Part shown: positions 52,106-63,298 of the stretch, in pieces
How the letters are laid out: each line of letters starts with the position of its first letter
How positions within the stretch are numbered: the first letter of the stretch is position 1
Origin: Cacajao melanocephalus
Taxonomy: Eukaryota > Chordata > Mammalia > Primates > Pitheciidae
DNA length: 64,000 bases
Assembly: GCA_963573385.1 (NCBI GenBank)
Contig: CAUYLG010063115.1
Span: 1 to 64,000 of the forward strand
Direction: 5' to 3'
The notes under the pieces: model-generated
Told to the model about the DNA's origin: nothing
Seen by the model: the letters and a program-made list of their open reading frames with translations, nothing else
The model's database searches: none
Made by a program: the position numbers and the translations under genes

Positions 52106-54730
52106 AAATAAGTTTTCAATAAAATCTCAGGTATTGGCTAGGACCTCTAATGCAATGCAATTTTAAATATAAGTGGTAAGAGTGGACATTGTCTTGTTCT
52201 TGATATTAGGAAAAATGCTTTTAATCTTTAACTGTTTATTATATTAGCTATTTTTCATATAAATGCCTTATATCACTTTGTGGATCTTTTTCTTTATTCC
52301 TAATGTGGTGAGTACTTTTATAATAAAAGGTGTTAATTTTTTTCAGGTGCTTTATTGCATCAATTTTAGATGATCATATGAGTTTTTCTTTTTTTCCATT
52401 AAGAGAGGGTATTACAGTTATTAATTTTGTATGTTGGAAAACTCTTGCATCCTGGGAGAATTCCTACATGGTCATAGTCCATGGTCCTTTTAATATTCTC
52501 CTAGTTTAGATTCAACAATATTTTGAGTTCTAGTATATTCTTGGTGTTTATCTTGACACTGGGTAGTTAGTTTTGATTTTCTGTGGGATAAAGCCAGATT
52601 GCTCTTGTTTTACCATTGCGGTGACATCACCTAGGTTTTATAGTAATTTGTTGAGGGTTTAAAAATTTACAGTCATAAGTGATATTGGCTTATAATTTCA
52701 TTCTTAAGCGTCTTTGTCTGGCTTTGGTATTGGGATAATCCTTGCCTCATGAAATTAGGTCAGAAATAGTCCCTCCTTTTTTATTTTCGGAAGAGTTTAA
52801 GAAGAAATGTTAATTATTCTTTACAAGTTTGGTAGAAATTACCATTGATGCATTCTGTTCCTGCTATTTTGTATATGTGTATGTGTGAATTCTTTGTTGA
52901 TTATTACATATCTTAATTTACTATAGGTTTCTATGAACTTTCTATATTTTTCAGTGCATTTGCTTTAGTTTGTGTCTTTCTAGAAATTAGTCTATCTCAT
53001 CTACGTTGTCTAATTTGTTGTCATACAATTGTTCATAATATTTCCTTATAAATCTTTAATTTATATAGTGTCTATAATAAAGTCTCCATTTTTAGTTCTT
53101 ATTTTAGCAATGTATGTCTTCTCTTTTTGGCAATTTTGTTGTTCTTTTCAAAAAACAAACATTTGGTTTAATTGATTTATGTTTTCTTATTGTCTATGTC
53201 ATTTATCTAAATCCTAATATTCATTACATAATTTATTATGCTATATTTGGGTTTAGATTATTATTCATTTTCTAGTTTCTAGGGGTGTAAATTAAAAAAA
53301 AAAAGATTTTTTTTTTTCACTGTAGGAATTTACAGCCATTACTTTCTCTTTGAGAACTGCTTTGGCCACATCTTATTAGTTGTAATATGCTTTGTCTTTA
53401 TTTTTAATCATCTCAAAGTATTTTCCAATTTTTCTGTAATTTTTTTTCATGGAAACACTGATTGCTTAAAAGTATGTGGTTTAATTTACACACAGGTTAC
53501 TTTTTCTTCTTTTCTTAATTTCTACTTTTATTCCCTTATATCTAGAGAAAATACTTTGTAAGATTTCAATCATTTGTACTACTTAAAACTCTTTTTTTTT
53601 TTTTTTTTGGCTTAATACATGCTTTATTCTGGAGAATGTTGCATGTATACTTGAGAAGAACATGTATTTTGCTTTTGTTGGGGAAAGTGTCCTGTATGTG
53701 TCCATTGGGTCTAATAGTTTGATAGAGTTGTGTAAGTCCTCTATTTTTTTTATTGATCTCTCTAGTTCTACCCATTATTGATTGGAGTATTAAAATCTAT
53801 AACTATTTTTGTAGAGTTTCCTCTGCCTTTATTTCTTTTAATGTTTATTTTATATATTTTGGGGCTCTGTAACAAGATGAGCATACAGATGTTATCTGAT
53901 TTTAATGAATTGATGCTTTTATCAATATATAACCTTCTATTTTGACTTTTATTATAATTTTGCACTTCATATATATTTTGTCAGTTATTAATATTGCTAT
54001 CCCAGGTTTCTATTGATTACGAAATATGCATAGGATATCTATTTTAATATGCTTAGTTACACCCTATTATTATCTTCATGTCTATCATGATTCTCTGGTA
54101 GAGAATATATAGATAGATCATGTTTGTTTCTATTTACATTTTGTCAATCTCTGCATCTGATTGACGAGTTTAATTCATTTACATTAAAGTGATTACTGAT
54201 TGATTCTTGATCTTTTGATGAAGACAAAGTGTAAAGTGATTACTGGTAAGAGATAATTTATTTCTGCCATTTTGAAATTTGTTTTCTACATGCTATATAT
54301 CATTTTTACCATAATCCATTCTTTGGAGCCTCCTTTTTGTATTTAATTTATTATTCAAAATAAGTCCTTTTGATTCCCTATTTCCTTTTTAGTATATTTT
54401 TAAGTTATTTTCTTAGTGGTTACCTTGGGGAATATAGCTATTTCTTTTCCTCTAGGGCTTTCTTTTGAGCATATTGAGCATATTTAAGGGAGTTGATTTA
54501 AATCATTTGTCTAGTAAGTCTAATGTCTACAATTTGTCAGGAAAAATTTGTTTTGTTTTGTTATTTTCCTTTCTTTTCTTTTTTATCTCTTATTTGACTA
54601 GCCAATACTTTCTTGCTTCTCTGCATGTCTAGTAAGCTTTTGTTAAAAATTAGTTATTTTGAATATTCTAATTTAGCTTCTCTGGAGATCATATTCTTCA
54701 TACTTCCCAGAATTTTTTTTTTTTTTACTT
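52106..54730 (-). mobile_element. Very old L1 (L1M/L1ME-type) ORF2 region
   Basis: Reverse-oriented ORF2 from the middle of the RT domain ('agtggtaagagtggacattgtcttgttc' near 52171, 'ggtattgggataatccttgcctcatg' near 52727) through 'ctttggccacatcttattag' and 'ctggagaatgttgcatgtatacttgagaagaa' to endonuclease-level text ('attgattggagtattaaaatctat', 'atcaatatataaccttctat', 'attgacgagtttaattcatttacatta'). Divergence is the highest of the L1s in the window. A poly(T) run lies at about 53590-53608. Confidence 0.82.
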
Positions 54731-55324
54731 ACTGTGCAATGTAGTTGTTTATTTGTTTTGTGACTTTCTAAACTACGTTTTGTAAAGACTGTTTCTCTCT
54801 CACATGATCTTTGAAAGCTGTGCTGCTACAGGTTAGTGAGCAGCTCGTCGTTAAAAGAATTTTCTTAAACATACGGAACATTCCAGATTAAGAGGAAATA
54901 AAAACACATGCTTTCCTGGTGTTTGCAGATTGGCTTTGTGATGTGGCAATTCTTTGATGCTTAGCTAGACCATATTCAGCTCTACTTTAACCTTCACTTT
55001 TCTTATCAAGTCTAACATAAACCAGATGTTAAAGCTTATAGTCTTCTTTGGTCTATTCTGAGCATGTTTTTTGCTGTGGGCATGTATGTAACTTGCTACA
55101 TTTTCTGGTATTTGTGAGAGCTTTTAAAAGTTCTTATTCAATAAAGTATTTTACTCCCCGGTTTTTACTCAGGCTATCAGCATACTTTTGTTTGTTTGTT
55201 TTTGCCACAATCATTAATTTTTGCCCCAGGTATCATGGCTTTCGTATTTGCCATTCAATGTTTTAGAAGAATGTTCTCCACACAGCTGCTTCTCCACGGT
55301 GTTAAAGTTTTGACATACTTCATA
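54731..55324. other. Unassigned AT-rich DNA, possibly old L1 5' part
   Basis: Continues from the old L1 without a clear boundary but lacks landmarks that I can name. It may be ORF1/5' UTR of the same element. No gene is seen. Confidence 0.4.
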
Positions 55325-56193
55325 CTTTTTTTTAATTTTAACTTTTAAGTTTAGTAGTACATGTGCAGGTTTGTTACATAGTTAAATTTGTGTTATGAGA
55401 GTTTGTTGTACATATGACTTCATCAACCGGGTATTAAGTTTAGTACTTATTAGTTATTTTACCAGATTCTCTCTTCCTCCTCTCTGCCACCCTTGAATAT
55501 GCTCGAGTATGTTTTGGTCCCCTCCATGTGTCCACACGTTATCATTTAGCTCTCACTTATAAGTGACAATGTGTGGTGTTTGGATTTCTGCTCCTGAATT
55601 AGTTTGTTAAGGATAATGGCCTCCAGCTCCATCCATGGTGCTGCAAACTACATCATCCCATGTCTTATGACTGCATAGTATTCCATGATGTATATGTATG
55701 AAATTTTCTTTATGTAGTCTACCATTAATGGACATTTAGGTTGGTTCTATGTCTTGGCTGTTGTGAATAGTGCTGCAATACATATAAGTGTGCATGTGTT
55801 TTTGTGATAGAATGATTTATATTTCTTTGGGTATGTACCCAATAGTAAGATTGCTGGGTAAAATGGTATTTCCACTTATAGGTCTTTAAAAAAGTGCCAC
55901 ACTGTCTTCCAAAATGGTAGAAATAATTTACACTCCTGACAACAGTGTATAAGCATTCTCTTTTCTCCAAAACCTCACCAGCATCGATTGTTTTTTGTCA
56001 CTTTTATAATAGCTATCAGATTAGTGTGAGATGGTATCTCATTCTGGTTTTTAATTTGTGTTTCTCTAGTGATCACTGATGTTGAGCTTTTTTTAATATG
56101 TTTGTTGGCTGCATGTATGCCTTCTTTGGAGAAATGCCTGTTCATGTTATTTGCCTACTTTTTAATTTTTTTATTCTTGTAAATTTGTTTCTT
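55325..56193 (-). mobile_element. Outer L1 of the nest, 3' part (L1PA/L1PB-type)
   Basis: Reverse-oriented 3' UTR ('tttaagtttagtagtacatgtgc') and ORF2 C-terminal region ('gcctccagctccatccatgg', 'cttatgactgcatagtattccatg', 'aatgatttatatttctttgggtatgtaccc'). It stops at the direct repeat tttgtttctt (56184-56193), and the same L1 resumes at 57995. Confidence 0.92.
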
Positions 56194-57994
56194 TTTTTCA
56201 AATTTATTTTATTTTATTTAAGCACATGGATACATGTGCTGAATGTGCAGGTTTGTTATGTAGGTATACATGTGCCATGGTGGTTTGCTACACCTATCAA
56301 CCTGTCATCTAGGTTTTAAGCCCCACATGTATTAGGTATTTGTGCAAATCCTCTCCCTTCCCTCACTTCCCCCACCCCAAAACAGGTACAAGTGTGTGAT
56401 GTTCCCTTCCCTTTGTCCAGGTGTTCTCATTGTTCAAATCCCACTTATGAGTGAGAACATGTGGTGTTTGGTTTTCTGTTTCTGTGTTAGTTTCCTGAGG
56501 AAGATAGTCTCCAGCTTCATCCATGTCCCTGCAAAGGACATGAACTCATTGTTTTTTTATGACTGCATACTATTCCATGGTGTATATGTGCCACATTTTC
56601 TTTATCCAGTCTATCATTGATGGGCATTTGGGTTAGTTCCAAGTCTTTGCTATTGTAAATAGTGCTGCAATAAACATACGTGTGCATGTGTCTTTTTTTA
56701 AATTATACTTTAAGTTCTGGGGTACCTTTGCAGATCGTGCAGGATTGTTACATAGGTATACAGATGTCATGGTGGTTTGCTGCATCTATGTCCCCATAAT
56801 CAACATTAGATATTTCTCCTATGTGCATTGTAGTATGTGTCTTTACAGTAGAATGGTTTATAATCCTTTGGGTATATACCCAGTAATGGAATTGCTGGGT
56901 CAAATGGTATTTCTAGTTCTAGATCCTTGTGGAGTTGCCACATTGTCTTCCACAATGGTTGAACTAATTTACACTCCCACCAACAGTATAAAAGTGTTCC
57001 TATTTCTCTGCATCCTCACCAGCATCTGTTGTTTCCAGACTTTTTAATGATCGCCATTCTAACTGGCATGAGATGGTATCTCACTGTGGTTTTGATTTGC
57101 ATTTCTCTAATGACCAGTGATGATGAGTGTTTTTTCATATGTTTGTGGGATGTATAAATGTCCTTTTGAGAAGTCTCTGTTCATATCCATTGCCCTATTT
57201 TTCATGGGGTTTTTTTTTTCCTTGTAAATTTAAGTTTCTTACAGATTCTGGATATTAGGCTTTTGCCAGATGGATAAATTAAAAAACAATTCTCCCATTT
57301 TGTAGGTTGCCTATTCACTCTGATGGTAATTTCTTTTGCTGAGCAGAAATTCTTCAGTTTAATTAGATCTGATTTGTCAATTTTGGCTTTTGTTGCCATT
57401 TCTTTTTGTGTTTCAGTCATGAAGTCTTTGCTCGTGCCTATGTCTTCAATGGTATTGCCTAGGTTTTCTAGTGTTTGTATAGTTTTAGGTTTTATGTTTA
57501 AGTATTTAATCCATCTCAAGTTATTTTTTGTATAAAGTATAAGGAAGGGGTCCAGTTTAAGTTTTCTGTGTATGGTTAGCCCGTTTTTCTAGATCCATTT
57601 ATTAAATAGGGAGTCCTTTCCTCGTTGCTTGTTTCCATCAGGTTTGCCAAAGAACAGATGGTTGTAGATGTGTGATGTTACTTGTGAGGCCTCTGTTCTG
57701 TTCTATTCTTCTGTATCTCTGTTTTGGTACCAATACCATGCTGTTTTGGTTACTCCTTGTAGTATAGTTTGAAGTCAGGTAGTGTGATGCCTCCAGCTTT
57801 GTTTTGTTTTTTCTTAGGATTGTCTGGGCTATATGGGCTCTTTTTTGGTTCTATATAAAATTTAAAGCAGTTTTTTTCTAATTCTGTGAAGAAAGTCAAT
57901 GGTAGCCTGATGGGAATAGTATTAAATCTAAAAATCACTTTGGGCAGTGTGGCCATTTTCATGATATTGATTCTTTCTATCTATTGAGCATGTG
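56194..57994 (-). mobile_element. Middle L1 of the nest (L1PA-type, 5'-truncated in ORF2)
   Basis: A 1.8-kb reverse-oriented L1 with T-rich tail, 3' UTR ('tatgtaggtatacatgtgccatgg') and ORF2 up to 'gatattgattctttctatctattgagca', where it is 5'-truncated. The 10-bp repeat tttgtttctt flanks it at 56184-56193 and 57995-58004. It is interrupted by a third L1 at 56696-56834. The 105-codon minus-strand frame at 57202-57519 is a surviving ORF2 piece. Confidence 0.93.
56696..56834 (-). mobile_element. Innermost L1 of the nest: 139-bp 3' tip
   Basis: Only the last ~130 bases of an L1 3' UTR ('aaattatactttaagttctggggtacc' to 'gatatttctcctatgtgcattg'), reverse-oriented. The 10-bp repeat atgtgtcttt flanks it at 56686-56695 and 56835-56844. 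Removing the insert restores the expected ORF2 text 'gtgcatgtgtctttacagtagaatgg'. Confidence 0.92.
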
Positions 57995-60900
57995 TTTGTT
58001 TCTTCTAGATGCTAGATATCAGACCTTTATTTCAGTGCATATTTCAAAAAAAATTCTCCCATTTTATAAATTGTCTGCTTACTCTGTTGACAGTTTCTGT
58101 TGCCTTTCAGACACTCTTTAATTCAATTATATTTCATTTGTGAATTTTTGCTTTTGTGGTAATTGCTTTTGGCATCTTTGTCAATAAATTTTTTCTTCTT
58201 CTGTGTTCAGAATGGCATTCCCTAGGTTTTCCTCTAGGGATTTTATAGTTTTGGGTTTTATATTTAAGTCTTCAATTTATCTTGTGTTAGTTTTTGTATA
58301 TAATGTAAAGAAGGGGTTTAGTTTCAATCTTCTGCATATGGCTAGCCAGTTATTCTAGCATCATTTATTGAACAGGGATTTCTTTTTTTATTAGTGTTTG
58401 TGTCAGCTTGGGCAAAAATCAGGTAATTGTAACTATGCAGCCTTGTTTCTCAGATCTTTATTCTGTTCCAATGGTGTATGTGTTTGTTTTCGTACCAGTA
58501 CCATGCTGTTTTGGTTACTGTACTCCTGTATTATAGTTTGATTTCAGGTGAAATTATGCCTCCAGTTTTCACCTATTTGCTTAGGATTGCCTGGGTATTA
58601 GGGAATTTTTTGGTTCCATATGAATTTTAAAATATTTTCATAGTTCTGTGAAGTATGTCATTAGTAGTTTAACAAGATGGGCATTGAATCCATAAATTGT
58701 GTTGGGTAGTATGGCCATTTTAATGATATTGGTTCTTCTTATCCATTAGTTTGAAATGCTTTTCCATATGTTTGTTTTATCTCTCATTTCTTTGAGAAGT
58801 GTTTTATAGTTTTCCTTGTAGAGATCTTTCCCTCTTTGGTTAGCTGTATTCCTAGATATTTTCATTTTATTGTGGCAATTGTGAATAAGATTGCATTTCT
58901 GTTTTGGCTTCTGGATCATCTGTTTTTGGTTCATAGCAGTGCTAGTAATTTCTGTACATTGTTTTTTTTTTTTTTTATCCTGAAATGTAGCTGAACTTGT
59001 TCATCAGCTTAAGCTACTTTTAGGCTGAGACTATAAAGTTTTATATATAAGATAATGTTTTCTGCAAACGGAGATAGTTATATTTATTTATTATGTTTAC
59101 TTACTTTTTTATCATTATATTTATTTACTGTTCTCTTTCCTGATTGCTCTGTATACAATGCCCAAAACTATGTTGAATATGAGTCGTGGGAGAGGGCATC
59201 TTTGTCTTGTGCCTGATTTCAAACAGAATATTTTTATATTTTACCCATTCAGTATGATATTGGCTGTGGGTTTGTCATATATGGCTCTTATCATTTTTAA
59301 GTATTTTTTTTTCAATACCCAGTTTATTGAGAGTTTTTAAAATGAAAGGGTTTTCAATTAAAAGCCTTTTCTGTATCTATTGAGATAATCATGTGGTTTT
59401 TGTATTTAATTATGCTAATGTGATGAATTACATATATGGGTTCATGTATGTTGAACCAACCTTGCATTAAAGGATAAAGCCTACTCAATCATGGTGGATC
59501 AGCTTTTTGATGTGTTGTTGGTTTCGGTTTGCCAGTATTTTGATGAGTATTTTTTTCACTGATGTTCATCAAAGATACTGGCCCACAGTTATGCTGTTGT
59601 GTCTCTGCCAGTTTTTTCTTTTTTGGGAGGGTGGGGGATGATGCTGGTTTCATAGATTGAGTTAGGGAGAGATCCCTCCTCTTCAACTTTATTAAAATAT
59701 TTTCAACAAAAATGGTACCAGTGGTTGTTATACAATTGGTAAAATTTTGGATCTGTCTGGTCCTGTTTTTGTTTGTTTGTTTTTGTTGTTGTTGTTGGTA
59801 GGCTATTTATCCAATTTCAGAACTCATTATTGGTCCATTAAAGAATTCAGTTTCTTCCTTCCTGGTTCAGTCTTGAGAGGGTGTATGTGTCCAGAAACTT
59901 GTCCATTTCTTCTACATTTGTAGGTTATGTGCATAGAGGTGTTCCTAACATTCCCTGATGTTTATTTTATTTGTATTTCTGTGGGGTAAGTGGTAATATA
60001 TTATTTGTCATATCTAATTGTGTTTATTTAGATCATCTCTCTTTTATTTTTTATTCCTCTAGCTATTGGTCTATGTATCATATTAATTAAAAAAAACAAT
60101 TTCATGAATTGTTGATTTGCATGGTTTGTTATGTCTCAGTATCCTCCATTTTAGCTCTGGTTTTTGATTTGGAAATTTAGTACAGTAAATTTTACTTTTA
60201 ATACTTCCTTAGCTGTGCTTCAGATATTCTGGTATGATATATCTTTGTTCCCATTACTTTTAAAGAACCCGTTGATTTCTGTCTTAATTTCATTATTTAC
60301 TTAAAAGACATTCAGAAGCAGTTTATTCAACTTCTTTGGAGTTGCATGGTTTTGACTGAATTTCTTAACCTTCATTTCTAATTTGATTGTGCTGTGGTCC
60401 AAGAGACTGGTTTTTATAACTTCAGTTCTTTTGCATTTGCTGAGGAGTGAGTGTTTTAGTTCTATGTGACTCATTTTAGAATATGTGCCATGAAAAGAAT
60501 ATATATTCTTGTTTTAGTTCTGAGTATGTGACTGATTTTAAAGTATGTGCCATGAGAAGAATATATATTCGTTGTTTGGGGATGGAGAGTTCTGTTGGCA
60601 TCTATCAGGTCCATTTGATGCAGTTCTGAGTTTAGGTTATGAATATATTTGTTACTTTTCTATCTTGATGATCCATTTAATATTGTAATTGGAGTAGAAA
60701 ATTCTTCCCCTTTTGTTGTGTGGGAGTCTAAGTGTCTTTGATGGTTTCTAGAAACTTGCTTTATTAATCTGGATACTCCTGCATTGAGTGCATATACTTT
60801 TAGAACAGTTAGATCTTCTTGTTTAATGGAACGCTTTACAGTTATGTAATGCCTTTCTTTGTCTTTTTAGATCTTCATTGGTTTGTTTTCTCTTTTGTCT

Positions 60901-61928
60901 GACATTATGATTGCAACTCCTGCTTTTTTTCTTGTCATTGTTGCTGTTTGCTTGGTAGATTTTTCTCTATCTTTTTATTTTTAGGCTATGTTTGCCATTG
61001 TATGAGAGATGGATCTCCTGAAGACAGTATACAAAAAGGTTTTGGTTCTTTATTCTGCTTGCTACTTTGTGCCTTTTAATTTGGGCATTCAGTCCATTTA
61101 CATTTATGGTTAGTATTGATATGTGTGGCATTTGATCCTGTCATTGTTTTACCTGATTATTTTGCATACTTGTTTACGTAGTTGCTTTATAGTGCCCTGA
61201 TCTGTGTACTTCAGTGTGTTTTCATAGTAGCTGATAATGCTCTTCTAATTTCCTCTGGCTTGTAGGATTTTTGCTGAGAGGTTCACTATTAGTCTGATGG
61301 GCTTCCTTTTGTAGGTGATCTGACCTTTCTTTCTAACTAGATTTCACATTTTTTCTTTCACTTTAACCTTGGAGAATCTGATGATTATGTGTCTTGGGAA
61401 TGATCTTGTGAGTATCTCACTGTTATTCTCTACATTTCCTGAGTCTGAATTTTTCCCTTGCAAGCTAGTTTGGGAACTTTCTCATGAAAGATAATTAAAA
61501 TATATTTTTCAAATTGGTTCCATTATTCCCATCTCTTCAGAGACACCAATGAGCCATATATTTGTTTTCTTTTAATGATTTATATTTCTCAAAGCTTTTT
61601 TTTTCTATATTGCCTATTTTGTCTATTAGCTCCTGCATCGTTTTATTATAATTCTTAGCTTTCTTGGATTAGGTTTCAACTTTTTTCTGTAGCTCAACAA
61701 TCTTCATTTGTGGCCACAGACTTAATTTTATTTCTGTCATTTTAGCCATTTCAGCCCAGTTTAGAACCCTTATTGGATAGGCTATGTGGTCATTTGAAAG
61801 AAAGAAGACACTCCTGATGTTTTAGGTGTCAGAGTTCTTGTCCTGGTTTTTTCTCATCTTTGTGGATTTGCTGACCTTTGGATGTTTGTATTTGATGACC
61901 TTGAGAGGCTGATTTTGGTATAAAGTAG
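57995..61928 (-). mobile_element. Outer L1 of the nest, ORF2 remainder and ORF1
   Basis: Continues the L1 broken at 56193: 'cttctagatgctagatatcagac' follows on from 'cttgtaaatttgtttc'. ORF2 runs to about 61120, with RT text ('atgttgaaccaaccttgcatta' near 59448) and endonuclease text ('tgacattatgattgcaactcctgc' near 60900, 'gggcattcagtccatttacat' near 61083). ORF1 text follows ('tttttgctgagaggttcactattagtctgatgg' near 61267, 'agaatctgatgattatgtgtcttgg' near 61374) to about 61750. There are many stops and indels. It contains a poly(T) at about 58960-58977. Confidence 0.9.
60453..60570 (-). repeat. ~58-bp tandem duplication in L1 endonuclease region
   Basis: Two diverged adjacent copies: 'gttttagttct...gtgactcattttagaatatgtgccatgaaaagaatatatattc' from 60453 and a similar copy from 60511 with a small insertion. 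L1 consensus has one copy here. Confidence 0.85.
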
Positions 61929-62303
61929 TGTATTAGTCTGTTCTCATGCTGCTAATAAAGATATAACTAAGACTGGGTAAATTATAAAGAAAAGAGGTTT
62001 AATTGACTCACTGTTCAGCTTGTCTGGGGAGGCTTCAGGAAACTTACAATGATGGCAGAAAGAAAAGCAAACATGTCTTTCTTCACATGGGGTCAGCAAC
62101 GAGAAGTGCCGAGCAAGAGGGGAAAAAGCCCCTTATAAAATCATCAGATCTCATGAGAACTCACTATCACAAGAACAGCAGCATGGAGGTAACCACTGCC
62201 ATGATTTAAACATCCTTCACTGGGTCCCTCCCATGAAACATGGGGATTATTAGACCTACAATTCAAGATGAGATTTGAGTGGGGACACAGCCAAACCATA
62301 TCA
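61929..62303 (-). mobile_element. THE1-type solo LTR
   Basis: Reverse-oriented LTR from tgtattagtctgttctc to 'gacacagccaaaccatatca'. THE1-like text includes 'gccccttataaaatcatcagatctcatgagaactcac' and 'catggaggtaaccactgcc'. It lies at the ORF1/5' UTR side of the outer L1. No clear 5-bp flanking duplication could be read. Confidence 0.9.
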
Positions 62304-62931
62304 GGTGAATTCAGGCAACTGACTTAATTTCTAGAAGATTTTAGGTGGCTAACTTTCAGCTGCCACTCCTGGACTATATGCTTTAACTGTGAAGTACTTA
62401 TGTTGGGCCCCAAGTGTGTTCTTTCTAGGTGCCGCCAGGCAACTGGTCACTACACATTGATGGGTGGTGCTGGTCAAAGTGTTTCACAGTGTGATGACAG
62501 TGAAATTTGTCATTGTTTATTTATGCCAGCAGAAGTAATAGCAGCAGCATGGTGGTAACACTCATCAGCTGTGGCAGGGTGCTAGTGGGTGGCACGGTGC
62601 CTGCCTCCCTGTGGGCATTCAGCACAGTGGCAGAAGCAATGCAGCTCATGGAGTGGAGGCTCCTGCTGGCAACTGTGTGCATCCTCATACTGGTGGTGGT
62701 GTTGACTCGGGAATGGGACACTGGTGGGGGCAGGTCTGCCTCCCTTCTATTTTATGTGACACAAGCAGGAGTAGTCACTCAGAGTAAGAGAGAATCCAGT
62801 GTTCTCTGTACCTTGTTTTACTCCCATGGAAGGGTTGGTTCAAGGGCTGGGCATGGGCCAGGGTGAGGCTGACTGGCTCTGTGCTCACCAATGACATTTG
62901 GCGGAGGAAGATGGGCAGACTACATTTGCAC
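62304..62931 (-). other. L1 5' UTR-like block
   Basis: GC-richer sequence between two MaLR LTRs. Position and composition (repeated gtggtggt, gcaggg and 'cagcagcatggtgg') fit the 5' UTR of the outer L1, but I infer this mainly from context. The 119-codon plus-strand frame at 62507-62866 is antisense to the L1 and has no recognisable domain. Confidence 0.55.
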
Positions 62932-63298
62932 TTAATATGGTTTAGCTGTATTTCCACCCAAATCTCATCTTGAATTTTAACTCCCATAATCCCCACATGT
63001 CATGGAAAGGACCCAGTGAGAGGTAATTGAATAATGGGGATGGATCTTTCCTTTTCTTTTCTCATGATAGTGAATAAGTCTCACAAGATCTGATGGTTTT
63101 ACAAGGGGGAGTTCCCATGCACATGTTCTCTTTGCTGTAGCCACACAAGACATGATTTTGTGCCTCATTCACCTTCACCATGATTGTGGGGTCTCCCCAG
63201 TCATTGTGGAACTGTGGGTGAATTGAACCTCTTTCCTTCATGAATTACCTAGCCTTAGGTATGTATTTATTAGCAGCATGAGGAACAGACTAATACAC
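62932..63298 (+). mobile_element. MSTA-type solo LTR
   Basis: Plus-oriented LTR from ttaatatggtttagctg to 'gaacagactaataca'. MST landmarks are 'caaatctcatcttgaattttaactccc', 'gatagtgaataagtctcacaagatctgatgg', 'ggggagttcccatgcacatg', 'accatgattgtggggtc', 'cctctttccttcatgaattacc'. It is inverted relative to the THE1 LTR about 630 bp upstream. Confidence 0.92.

Noticed and set aside
57202..57519. 105-codon minus-strand frame as an independent gene
   Set aside because: It is a surviving stretch of L1 ORF2 in the middle element of the nest.
62507..62866. 119-codon frame antisense to an L1 5' UTR, considered as an ORF0-like primate L1 antisense protein
   Set aside because: I see no resemblance to the known short ORF0 product, the L1 is old and interrupted here, and the composition is explained by GTG/GCA-rich repeats.
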